A stretch of 8,651 nucleotides of DNA from Rhodococcus_G sp042754225 (GTDB lineage: Bacteria; Actinomycetota; Actinomycetes; Mycobacteriales; Mycobacteriaceae), in the NCBI RefSeq assembly GCF_042754225.1, contig NZ_JBHZAH010000164.1, forward strand, positions 1 to 8,651, in the 5' to 3' direction. The notes under the pieces are model-generated. The model was not told the origin of the DNA, searched no databases, and saw only the letters and a program-made list of their open reading frames with translations. Every line of letters begins with the position of its first letter. Positions within the stretch are counted from its first letter, which is position 1. Shown here in pieces: positions 1-6,013 of this stretch. Position numbers and translations under genes: made by a program.

Positions 1-1084
1 CGCTGAGCGGCCGGATCAGGGCGTTGGACTCGCCCTGCTCGATGACGTGCGCAGTCCACCCGGTGATGCGGCTCAGCACGAATATCGGGGTGAACATCTC
101 GATGTCGAAGCCAATCAGGTAGTACGCGGGCCCGGTGGGAAAGTCGAGGTTGGGCTTGATGCCGGTCGCGTCGTTCATGGTGCGTTCGAGGATCTCGTAC
201 ATCTGGACCCACTTCTCGCCGCCGGTGTGCGCGGCGACGTCGAAGAACGCCTGGCGCATCGTTGGCACCCGCGAGTCACCGTTTTTGTAGACACGATGCC
301 CGAAGCCCATCACCTTCTCCTTGCGGGACAGCTTGTCCCGCATCCACGCCTCGGCACGCGCGGACTCGCCGATCTCGATCATGTCGTGCATGACGGCCTC
401 GTTGGCGCCGCCGTGCAGGGGACCTTTGAGTGCCCCGATCGCCGCGGTCACGGCGCTGTAGATATCCGACAGTGTGGAGGTGACGACGCGGGCGGCGAAC
501 GTGGACGCGTTGAAACTGTGCTCCGCGTACAGGATCAGCGAGACCTCGAACGCTCGCACGATCGCCGCGTCCGGAACCGCCCCGAAGCACATGTTCAGGA
601 AGTTCTCGGCGAACCCGAGATGACTGTGGGGGGTCACCGGATCCAACCCGTGGCGTCGCCGGTGGTCCGCCGCGACGATGGTCGGAAGCACGGCCATCAT
701 CCGCAGCGCCTTGACCCTGTTCGCGGCGGGCGAGTTGTCCTCTTCGGCAGGGTCTTCCGCGCCGAGGTAGCTGATCGCGGTGCGGACCACGTCCATCGGA
801 TGGCAGTTGTCCGGCATCTTCGCCACGAGCGAGAGCAGCGACCGGTCGGCTCGACGGTTCGCCCGCTCCCGCTGGGTGAACATCTCGAGTTGCGAGTCGG
901 TGGGCAGCTCCCCGTTCCACAACAGGTACGCGACCTGCTCGAAGCTGCAGTGCGCGGCGAGATCTTGTACCGCGTAGCCGCGGTAGGTCAGCGAGTTGGT
1001 CTCGGGCACGACCTTCGAGATCGCGGTGGTGTCGACGACGACACCGGCGAGCCCCTTGTAGATCGTGGGTACTGTGGTCGTCAT
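1..1084 (-). CDS. prpC: 2-methylcitrate synthase, 3' end cut by window edge
   Basis: Citrate-synthase-family enzyme that condenses propionyl-CoA with oxaloacetate to give 2-methylcitrate and CoA, the entry step of the cytosolic methylcitrate cycle. The visible 361 residues start MTTTVPTIYKGLAGVVVDTT. The three catalytic residues of the fold are present: His224 in LHGGANE, His263 in GFGHRVYK and Asp314 in KPNLDFPTG. The reading frame is open to the left edge and stops inside the usual NALIRPLS segment near the C-terminus, so perhaps 12-30 residues lie outside. The start ATG overlaps the prpB stop as ATGA and is preceded by GGAGGG at 1090-1095 with 5 nt spacing, which implies translational coupling. 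The operon context favours methylcitrate synthase over housekeeping citrate synthase; some actinobacterial PrpC enzymes also accept acetyl-CoA, which sequence alone does not settle. Confidence 0.95.
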   Translation of the reverse strand, partial: MTTTVPTIYKGLAGVVVDTTAISKVVPETNSLTYRGYAVQDLAAHCSFEQVAYLLWNGELPTDSQLEMFTQRERANRRADRSLLSLVAKMPDNCHPMDVVRTAISYLGAEDPAEEDNSPAANRVKALRMMAVLPTIVAADHRRRHGLDPVTPHSHLGFAENFLNMCFGAVPDAAIVRAFEVSLILYAEHSFNASTFAARVVTSTLSDIYSAVTAAIGALKGPLHGGANEAVMHDMIEIGESARAEAWMRDKLSRKEKVMGFGHRVYKNGDSRVPTMRQAFFDVAAHTGGEKWVQMYEILERTMNDATGIKPNLDFPTGPAYYLIGFDIEMFTPIFVLSRITGWTAHVIEQGESNALIRPLS

Positions 1085-1995
1085 TGGTTCCCTCCGAGCG
1101 TGAAGTCGAATATGCCGGAATCGAATTCGTTGTAGCGTTCGTACTCGAGCAGCCCGTACAGGCGGGAGCGGGTCTGCATGGTGTCGAGCAGCCCCTCCTG
1201 GGTGCCGGTCGTGTGGATCTCGCGCAGGCCCCGCTCGATGGCACCCATCGCGAGACGCAGGGTGGTGACGGGGTAGATCACCGCGTTGTAGCCGATGTCC
1301 TCGAGCGTGTGCGCGGGAATGAGCCGGGATTTGCCGAATTCGGTCATGTTCGCCAGCAGCGGGATGTCCACGGCGCCGCGGAACTTCTCGAAGTCCGCCT
1401 CGGTGCGCAGGGCCTCGGTGAAGATCATGTCGGCACCGGCGTCGGCGTACGCCTTCGCCCGCTCGACTGCGGCGTCGATTCCGTCGATCCCGGCGGCGTC
1501 GGTGCGGGCGCAGATCACGAAGTCCGGATCGCGTCGGGCGGCCACCGCGGCGCGCAGCCGGCGAACCATGTCCTCGACGGGCACGATGGCCTTGCCGTCG
1601 AGGTGGCCGCAGCGCTTGGGGTTGACCTGATCCTCGAGGTGCAGGCCGGCGACGCCGGCGTCCTCGGCCGCGAGGACGGTGCGTGCCGCCGACATGGGTT
1701 CACCGAAGCCGGTGTCGGCGTCGACGAGCGCGGGCAGATCGGTGACGCCAGCGATCTGCCGGCTGTGCGAGACGACCTCGGTGAGCGTGGTCAGGCCGAT
1801 GTCGGGCAGACCGAGCCCAGCGGAGAATGCGCCGCCCGAGACGTAGACGCCCTCGAAGCCGATCTCCTCGATCAGCTTGGCGGTCAGCGGGTTTATCGCG
1901 CCGGGCAGGCGCTGGATCGTGCCCGAGGCGAGGCCGGCCCGGAGCGCCGTGCGCTTGTCGGATGCGGAGGTCGCGGCGGCGATGAGACCGGTCAT
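1081..1995 (-). CDS. prpB: 2-methylisocitrate lyase
   Basis: Splits 2-methylisocitrate into pyruvate and succinate, the last step of the methylcitrate cycle. The protein has 304 residues, close to the usual family length of about 290-305. It is an isocitrate lyase/PEP mutase superfamily TIM barrel. The active-site loop PKRCGH carries the catalytic Cys129. VDADTGFG (91-98) supplies the metal-binding aspartates Asp92 and Asp94. YVSGGAF (51-57), ARTDA (163-167) and NMTEFG (216-221) are other conserved active-site stretches. ATG lies 1 nt after the prpD stop (TGACATG), with a weak GAAGGG about 11 nt upstream, so re-initiation after prpD is likely. A dedicated lyase here contrasts with M. tuberculosis, where isocitrate lyase takes on this role. 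Isocitrate lyase itself is ruled out by the short length and the methylisocitrate-lyase-type loop. Confidence 0.95.
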   Translation of the reverse strand: MTGLIAAATSASDKRTALRAGLASGTIQRLPGAINPLTAKLIEEIGFEGVYVSGGAFSAGLGLPDIGLTTLTEVVSHSRQIAGVTDLPALVDADTGFGEPMSAARTVLAAEDAGVAGLHLEDQVNPKRCGHLDGKAIVPVEDMVRRLRAAVAARRDPDFVICARTDAAGIDGIDAAVERAKAYADAGADMIFTEALRTEADFEKFRGAVDIPLLANMTEFGKSRLIPAHTLEDIGYNAVIYPVTTLRLAMGAIERGLREIHTTGTQEGLLDTMQTRSRLYGLLEYERYNEFDSGIFDFTLGGNQ

Positions 1996-1996
1996 G

Positions 1997-3499
1997 TCAG
2001 AACAGTCCCTTCGGCGACTTCGGTGCGCGGGCGAGCACGTCCTCGGTCACGGTGAACGTGAGCTGGTTCAGCTCGCCGGCCTTCAGGTCCGCGGTGCGTT
2101 GCGCGGCGTCGAGGAAGCGGTCCTGCTCGGCGGGGGCGATCACGCCTTCGGCGAGGCTGCGGAACTTGGCGATGTACTGCTCGCGGGCGAACGGGCGGGC
2201 GCCGAGCGGATGTGCGTCCGCGATCGCGAGTTCGTCGACGATCACCTCGCCGCTGCTCAGGGTGATCTCGGCGCGGGCGCCGAACGCCTTCTCGTCCGGG
2301 TCGGTGGAGTGGTATCGGCGCGTCCACTCCGGGTCCTCGGCGGTGGAGATCTTCTTCCACAGCTCGATCGTGTCGGGACGCTGTGCCCGCTCGAGGGCGT
2401 AGGAGCGCTCGTGATGCCACGTGCCGTCCTGCAGCGCGACGGCGAAGATGTACATCACCGAGTGGTCCAGGGTCTCCCGGGACGCGGTCGGATCGAACTT
2501 CTGCGGGTCGTTCGAGCCGGTGCCGATCACGACGTGTGTGTGGTGGCTGGTGTGCAGGACGATCGACGCGATCTGGTCGAGGTCGCCGATCCGGTCGCGC
2601 AGCCGGCGGGCCAGGTCGATCGGGGCCTGGCTCTGGTACTCGGCGGAGTGCTCCTTCGTGTAGGTGTCGAGGATGGCGCGCTTGGCCTCGCCGAGAGCGG
2701 GCAGCGGCACAGCGTATTCGGCGTCCGGTCCGCCGAGCAGCCGGGCGATGACGCCGTCCTCGCCCTCCCAGATCGGGGACGGGGCGCCCTCGCCGCGCAT
2801 CGCACGGTCGACGGCCTCGACGGCCATCTTCCCCGCGAAGGCGGGCGCGTACGCCTTCCAGCTGGAGATCTCGCCCTTGCGGGACTGCCGCGTCGCGGTG
2901 GTGGTGTGCAGGGCCTGTCCCACCGCCTGGTACACCGTCTCGGTGTCCAGTCCGAGCAGGGTGCCGATACCGGCGGCGGCCGAGGGGCCGAGATGCGCGA
3001 CGTGGTCGATCTTGTGCTCGTGCAGGCAGATCGAACGCACCAGATCCACCTGGATCTCGTAGCCGGTGGCCAGGCCGCGGATCAGGTCGGCGCCGCTGCG
3101 GCCGGTGTGCTGGGCGACGGCGAGGATCGGCGGGATGTTGTCGCCGGGGTGCGAGTACTCCGCGGCGAGGAACGTGTCGTGGAAGTCCAGTTCGCGTACC
3201 GCGACGCCGTTCGCCCACGCGGCCCACTCGGGGGAGAACGTGCCGCCGACACCGAACACCCCCGCGCCCGGACGGCACGGGTGAGCCTGCGCCTGGGCGC
3301 GGGCGTTCGCCACCGGGCGGCGTGTCAGCGCTGCCGCCGCGACGGCAGCGTTGTCGATGATCCGGTTCACGATCATCTCGGCGGTGTCGGCGGGGACCTC
3401 GATCGGATCGGTGGCGACCTCGGCCACCTTCCAGGCGAGGTGCTCGTCTTTCGGGAAAACCTCCGCAGAACGGCGGGTGCGAACGGGATGGATCTTCAT
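1997..3499 (-). CDS. prpD: 2-methylcitrate dehydratase
   Basis: MmgE/PrpD-family enzyme that dehydrates 2-methylcitrate to 2-methylaconitate (and in many species rehydrates it), the second step of the cycle. It has 500 residues, normal for the actinobacterial PrpD type. Conserved family stretches visible are ELDFHDTFLAAEYSHPGDNIPP (spanning 103-124), DLIRGLATGYEIQVDLV (138-154), HKIDHVAHLGPSAAAG (162-177), ISSWKAYAPAFAGKMAVEAV (211-230) and LDHSVMYIFAVALQDGTW (344-361). ATG at 3499 is chosen because the protein then begins MKIHPVRTRRSAEVFP, as I recall for PrpD, and GGAGG (3504-3508) sits 4 nt upstream. The frame stays open to 3658, but that extension has a poor composition and would cross the predicted promoter. 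It is the first gene of the prpDBC operon, and PrpR probably activates it. Confidence 0.95.
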   Translation of the reverse strand: MKIHPVRTRRSAEVFPKDEHLAWKVAEVATDPIEVPADTAEMIVNRIIDNAAVAAAALTRRPVANARAQAQAHPCRPGAGVFGVGGTFSPEWAAWANGVAVRELDFHDTFLAAEYSHPGDNIPPILAVAQHTGRSGADLIRGLATGYEIQVDLVRSICLHEHKIDHVAHLGPSAAAGIGTLLGLDTETVYQAVGQALHTTTATRQSRKGEISSWKAYAPAFAGKMAVEAVDRAMRGEGAPSPIWEGEDGVIARLLGGPDAEYAVPLPALGEAKRAILDTYTKEHSAEYQSQAPIDLARRLRDRIGDLDQIASIVLHTSHHTHVVIGTGSNDPQKFDPTASRETLDHSVMYIFAVALQDGTWHHERSYALERAQRPDTIELWKKISTAEDPEWTRRYHSTDPDEKAFGARAEITLSSGEVIVDELAIADAHPLGARPFAREQYIAKFRSLAEGVIAPAEQDRFLDAAQRTADLKAGELNQLTFTVTEDVLARAPKSPKGLF

Positions 3500-3534
3500 C
3501 AGGCCTCCGACCAGCGATATGGGTACTGATTCGC

Positions 3535-3540
3535 ACGCTA
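3535..3540 (-). promoter_or_regulatory. predicted -10 element of the prpDBC operon
   Basis: On the minus strand TAGCGT matches the actinobacterial TANNNT -10 pattern. A start about 7 nt downstream (near 3528) would give a 5' UTR of about 29 nt containing the GGAGG of prpD. At 17 nt spacing the -35 position reads TTTCGA, a weak match to TTGACA, which fits an activator-dependent promoter. The element lies inside a 10-mer, GTAGCGTGCG, that is repeated in mirror image at the regulator promoter. Prediction by eye only. Confidence 0.45.
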
Positions 3541-3567
3541 CACAGCAGAGAGTGGGATCGAAATGTG

Positions 3568-3621
3568 TTGCAAGTGAATATCTTTGCGACAACTCCGACC
3601 GAGATTTGCGAATGTTGCGAA
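3568..3621. promoter_or_regulatory. cluster of four TTGCRA motifs, probable PrpR/RamB operators
   Basis: On the plus strand the divergent gap contains GTTGCAAG (core 3568-3573), TTTGCGAC (core 3584-3589), TTTGCGAA (core 3606-3611) and TTGCGAAC (core 3615-3620). The last two are a 9-nt tandem repeat, TTGCGAATG followed by TTGCGAACC. RamB and PrpR operators in corynebacteria and mycobacteria are described with TTTGC/GCAAA-type cores, so these are the natural binding sites for the adjacent regulator. The assignment is inferred from sequence similarity and position. The core at 3615 ends 11 nt before the regulator's -10, so it overlaps that gene's -35 zone. Confidence 0.55.
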
Positions 3622-3631
3622 CCGGTGGGGG

Positions 3632-3637
3632 TAGCGT
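3632..3637 (+). promoter_or_regulatory. predicted -10 element of the regulator gene
   Basis: TAGCGT matches TANNNT and sits in the same GTAGCGTGCG 10-mer seen on the other strand at 3532-3541. A start near 3644 leaves about 35 nt of 5' UTR before ATG at 3680. No good -35 is present at 17-18 nt spacing (CGAATG or GCGAAT). Confidence 0.45.
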
Positions 3638-3679
3638 GCGTGTGCACCGGTGGAACACGATCGGAAGGCGAGATCGACG

Positions 3680-5116
3680 ATGCAGAAGATGTATGCGGGG
3701 GCACGACTACGGCGGTTGCGTGAGGAGCGTGCGCTGACCCAGCAAGCGCTGGCGAAGCGGCTCGGCCTGTCGCCGAGCTACCTGAACCAGCTCGAGAACG
3801 ACCAACGCCCGCTGACCGTCCCGGTGTTGCTCAAGCTCAACTCGACCTTCGATCTCGACGTGCAGTTCTTCGCCTCGGACGACGACGCCCGATTGGTCGC
3901 GGACCTGCACGAGGTGCTGCGGGAGACCTCCGAGTCGGGCGAGGCCACGGCCGGCGAGGTCGAGGAACTGGTCGCGCGCATGCCCTCGATCGGGCACACG
4001 CTGGTGGCGCTGCACCGGCGCCTGTACTCGGCAAACGACCAGATCGAGCAGTTCTCAGCGCAACTGTCCGGTGGTGAGCCGATCGGTACCGATCGCGCTC
4101 CGATGCCCTACGAGGCAGTGCGAGACTTCTTCTACGACCGGCGCAACCACATCCCCGAGCTCGACACGGCGGCCGAGGACCTGTTCGTCGGTCGAGGTCT
4201 GCGCGTCGGTGCGATGGACCTGCAGCTCGCGGAGTTGCTGCGTGCGGAGTACGACGTGTCGGTCCAGATTCGAACCGACGACCCGGAGGCCGGTGACGGA
4301 CTGCCGCTCGGACCCAAGCGTGTGTACGATCCGCGCGAGCGGACACTGGCGATCGCCCGGCGCCTGACTCCGGGGCAGCGAGCCTTTCAGATGGCGACCC
4401 AGCTCGCCTTCCTCGAACATGCGAAGCTGATCGATTCGATTGTCGCCGAAGATGATTCGCTCAGTGCGGAATCGGCGGCGCTGGCGCGGATCGGGTTGGC
4501 GAACTACTTCGCGGGTGCGCTGATTCTGCCGTACACCGAGTTCCTGCGCGCCGCAGAGTCCCTGCGGTACGACATCGACCTGCTCGGATCGAAGTTCGAA
4601 GTGGGATTCGAGACGATCTGCCACCGGCTGTCCACGCTGCAACGCCCCGGCCATCGCGGCGTGCCGTTCTTCTTCGTCCGCACGGATCGGGCCGGGAACA
4701 TTTCGAAACGACAGTCCGCCACGGCATTTCACTTCTCGCGGGTCGGGGGCAGCTGTCCGCTGTGGGTGGTGCACGAGGCCTTCGCATACCCGGACCGCGT
4801 GCTCACCCAGGTCGCGCAGATGCCGGACGGACGGACCTACCTGTGGATCGCCCGAACAACCCGCAGCGGTGGGGGTGGATATCTTGCACCGGAACAGAAC
4901 TTCGCGATCGGGCTCGGGTGCGACGTCGGGCATGCCGCCAAGCTCGTCTACTCGCGCGGCCTTCAGCTCGACGACCCCGCCACCCCGGTCCCGATCGGCG
5001 CCGGATGCAAGGTGTGCGATCGTCCGGCCTGCGCGCAGCGGGCCTTTCCGCAACTCGGCAAACCGGTCCGTGTCGATCTGGACCGGAGCAGCCCCCTGCC
5101 GTATCCGCAATTCTGA
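3680..5116 (+). CDS. prpR: PrpR/RamB-family regulator of propionate metabolism
   Basis: Cytosolic DNA-binding regulator of 478 residues from the ScfR/RamB family. An XRE-type helix-turn-helix is at about 9-62 (RLGLSPSYLNQLENDQRPLT). A middle IrrE/ImmA-like domain is at roughly 140-320; QMATQLAFLEHAK (237-249) stands where metalloprotease relatives have HExxH, so the metal site looks lost. The C-terminal DUF2083-type domain (about 320-470) has Cys359, Cys414 and the cluster C-x2-C-x4-C (443, 446, 451). In M. tuberculosis PrpR the C-terminal domain is reported to bind acyl-CoA and a [4Fe-4S] cluster, and these cysteines fit that role. The start at 3680 (MQKMYAGARLRRLRE) matches family N-termini and has GGAAGG 11 nt upstream; ATG at 3689 is possible. 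Divergence from prpD supports PrpR, but RamB (acetate/glyoxylate regulator) is a close homologue and could be the better name. Confidence 0.88.
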   Translation: MQKMYAGARLRRLREERALTQQALAKRLGLSPSYLNQLENDQRPLTVPVLLKLNSTFDLDVQFFASDDDARLVADLHEVLRETSESGEATAGEVEELVARMPSIGHTLVALHRRLYSANDQIEQFSAQLSGGEPIGTDRAPMPYEAVRDFFYDRRNHIPELDTAAEDLFVGRGLRVGAMDLQLAELLRAEYDVSVQIRTDDPEAGDGLPLGPKRVYDPRERTLAIARRLTPGQRAFQMATQLAFLEHAKLIDSIVAEDDSLSAESAALARIGLANYFAGALILPYTEFLRAAESLRYDIDLLGSKFEVGFETICHRLSTLQRPGHRGVPFFFVRTDRAGNISKRQSATAFHFSRVGGSCPLWVVHEAFAYPDRVLTQVAQMPDGRTYLWIARTTRSGGGGYLAPEQNFAIGLGCDVGHAAKLVYSRGLQLDDPATPVPIGAGCKVCDRPACAQRAFPQLGKPVRVDLDRSSPLPYPQF

Positions 5117-5130
5117 AACGAGACGCGCCG

Positions 5131-5565
5131 ATGACCATGTCCGCACACCGCGACGCGCTCACGTCTCTGGCGATAGCGCCCGGCTTGGCTGCCGACTACA
5201 TCGACCGCCACCTGTGGACCAGGTCCGCGCTGACGCTGTCGGCGCGTCGCCACCTGATCGCGCACGCTGTGCGGCAAACGGCGCCCAGCCGCGGGCTCGG
5301 ACAACTGGTGTTGCATGTCTTCGGATCGACGTCCGCGTGTGCGGCCTGGCACACCGCGGCGGGTCGCACCACCGACGAACTCGCGGTCATCGTGCGCGCC
5401 ACGGCGATCGACGACTTACATCTCGAGCTGGCGCTCGGGCCACGCTGGCGGCAGGTCGTCGACCGGCTGACCGAACGGCCGGTTGCCGTCAGTGACCGAG
5501 GCGCCCGCGGCCGAGCCGCAGCAGGAGCATGGCCAGTGTGTGGCCCTCCTGGCCGAGCTCGCTGA
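5131..5565 (+). CDS. unrecognised small protein downstream of prpR
   Basis: An ORF of 144 residues starting MTMSAHRDALTSLAIAPG, which I do not recognise. It follows the regulator stop by 14 nt and is probably co-transcribed, but there is no clear ribosome binding site before ATG 5131 or ATG 5137. About four fifths of third codon positions are G or C up to roughly 5493, as in its neighbours. Beyond that, where it runs antisense to the chorismate mutase gene, the fraction drops to about half (11 of 23), so the last 23 residues do not look selected as protein. Leu96 uses the rare TTA codon (5416-5418). The product looks mostly helical and soluble, with no signal peptide or membrane segment. Either the gene truly ends by reading into its convergent neighbour, or it ended near 5493 before a frameshift. 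Confidence 0.5.
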   Translation: MTMSAHRDALTSLAIAPGLAADYIDRHLWTRSALTLSARRHLIAHAVRQTAPSRGLGQLVLHVFGSTSACAAWHTAAGRTTDELAVIVRATAIDDLHLELALGPRWRQVVDRLTERPVAVSDRGARGRAAAGAWPVCGPPGRAR

Positions 5566-5815
5566 AGCGCTCGAGGACCTTCATCTCGCGGCTGTGCACC
5601 AGCCGCGGCCCGCCCGAGGCCATCCGGGTGCGGCCGATGATCTGCGAGACCTCGCTGCGCCGCTTGATCGCGGCGAGGATCTCCGCGTCGAGCCGATCGA
5701 TCTCCTTGCGGAGCTCGTTGATCTCGGCCTCGCTGGCGGGCAGGTCGGCAGCGGTCGTCGCCTCGGCCGGCACGGCCTCGTTCGAAGCGTTGTTCGGCGA
5801 AGTGGGGGCACCCAT
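5489..5815 (-). CDS. chorismate mutase, AroQ-delta mycobacterial type
   Basis: Converts chorismate to prephenate, the committed step to phenylalanine and tyrosine, in the cytosol. It has 108 residues, close to M. tuberculosis Rv0948c apart from an unordered Ala/Pro-rich N-terminus of about 30 residues. Residues aligning with the described active site are Arg36 (ELRKEIDRLDAEIL), Arg53 (IKRRSEV), Arg64 (GRTRMASGG) and Arg76 (LVHSREMKV). The C-terminus ends LLLRLGRGRLGH. In M. tuberculosis this tail docks on DAHP synthase, which strongly activates the otherwise weak mutase, so a partner outside this window is expected. ATG 5815 has GAGGAG 6 nt upstream (5822-5827). The 5' side carries a terminator and an aromatic leader peptide, suggesting control by attenuation. 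The 3' end overlaps a convergent ORF. I give no gene symbol because usage varies (aroQ, csm). Confidence 0.93.
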   Translation of the reverse strand: MGAPTSPNNASNEAVPAEATTAADLPASEAEINELRKEIDRLDAEILAAIKRRSEVSQIIGRTRMASGGPRLVHSREMKVLERFSELGQEGHTLAMLLLRLGRGRLGH

Positions 5816-5889
5816 GTGCTTCTCCTCGTGTCAGTTCTTGGATCGTTCTCGGTCCCGCGGGTCGTTACCCGATCCAGGCCCTTCTCACG

Positions 5890-5925
5890 AAAAAGCCCCG
5901 GATCGCAGAAGCGGACCGCGGGGCT
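5890..5925 (-). terminator. intrinsic terminator upstream of chorismate mutase (attenuator 3:4 hairpin)
   Basis: In the minus-strand RNA, AGCCCCG (5925-5919) pairs with CGGGGCU (5900-5894). An inner CGC/GCG stem closes a UUCU loop, with small bulges between the two stems. The hairpin runs directly into five U (5894-5890, the first being the last paired base). The U-tract exists only for minus-strand transcription, so it cannot serve the helicase. It lies 74 nt before the chorismate mutase start, a place where a terminator makes sense only as a regulated attenuator. Confidence 0.82.
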
Positions 5926-5935
5926 CGTGGGATGT

Positions 5936-6007
5936 TCAGGCCACGGGCACCGGAGTCCGGTACCCGTAAAAAAATCGCCAGCCATGGCGAAGGTCGACAC
6001 TGAGCAT
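5936..6007 (-). CDS. aromatic-rich leader peptide, 23 aa
   Basis: A short ORF from ATG 6007 to TGA 5938-5936 whose product begins MLSVDLR and continues HGWRFFYGYRTPVPVA. Trp is at codon 10, Phe at 12 and 13, and Tyr at 14 and 16, so all three aromatic amino acids fall within seven codons. Aromatic residues at this density are not expected by chance, and an intrinsic terminator follows 11 nt after the stop. The peptide is presumably not functional itself; its translation would report charged tRNA levels for Trp, Phe and Tyr. No Shine-Dalgarno sequence precedes the ATG, and a -10-like CAAAAT ends 7 nt upstream, so a leaderless transcript starting at the ATG is likely. The frame is open further upstream to 6181, but that would overlap the helicase gene and has no support. 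Confidence 0.75.
   Translation of the reverse strand: MLSVDLRHGWRFFYGYRTPVPVA
5943..5967 (-). promoter_or_regulatory. attenuator 1:2 hairpin within the leader peptide
   Basis: In minus-strand RNA, ACGGGUACCGG (5967-5957) pairs with CCGGUGCCCGU (5953-5943) over 11 bp around an ACU loop. The sixth pair is a U-G wobble; on the plus strand the same position is a C-A mismatch, so the structure favours minus-strand RNA. The hairpin begins inside the first Tyr codon and ends before the peptide stop. The segment CGGACUCCGG (5959-5950) can instead pair 9 of 10 with CCGCGGUCCG (5921-5912) in the 5' arm of the terminator. That gives mutually exclusive 1:2, 2:3 and 3:4 states, as attenuation requires. 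Confidence 0.7.
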
Positions 6008-6013
6008 GCGTCC

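Noticed and set aside
1877..3529. 550-codon open frame on the plus strand across prpD and the end of prpB
   Set aside because: It is antisense to well-conserved enzymes. Its composition is typical of a shadow frame and it has no own ribosome binding site.
3500..3658. N-terminal extension of prpD to a start at 3658
   Set aside because: The extra 53 residues do not resemble PrpD, cross the predicted promoter and operators, and lack a binding site; ATG 3499 has GGAGG just upstream.
3650..3679. GTG start at 3650 adding 10 residues to the regulator
   Set aside because: No ribosome binding site precedes it and it lies only a few nt after the predicted transcription start; family members begin near MQKMYAGARL.
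5840..5875. Inverted repeats GGATCG/CGATCC and CGGGT/ACCCG between the attenuator and chorismate mutase
   Set aside because: The two stems overlap and exclude each other, both are short, and no U-tract or known motif accompanies them.
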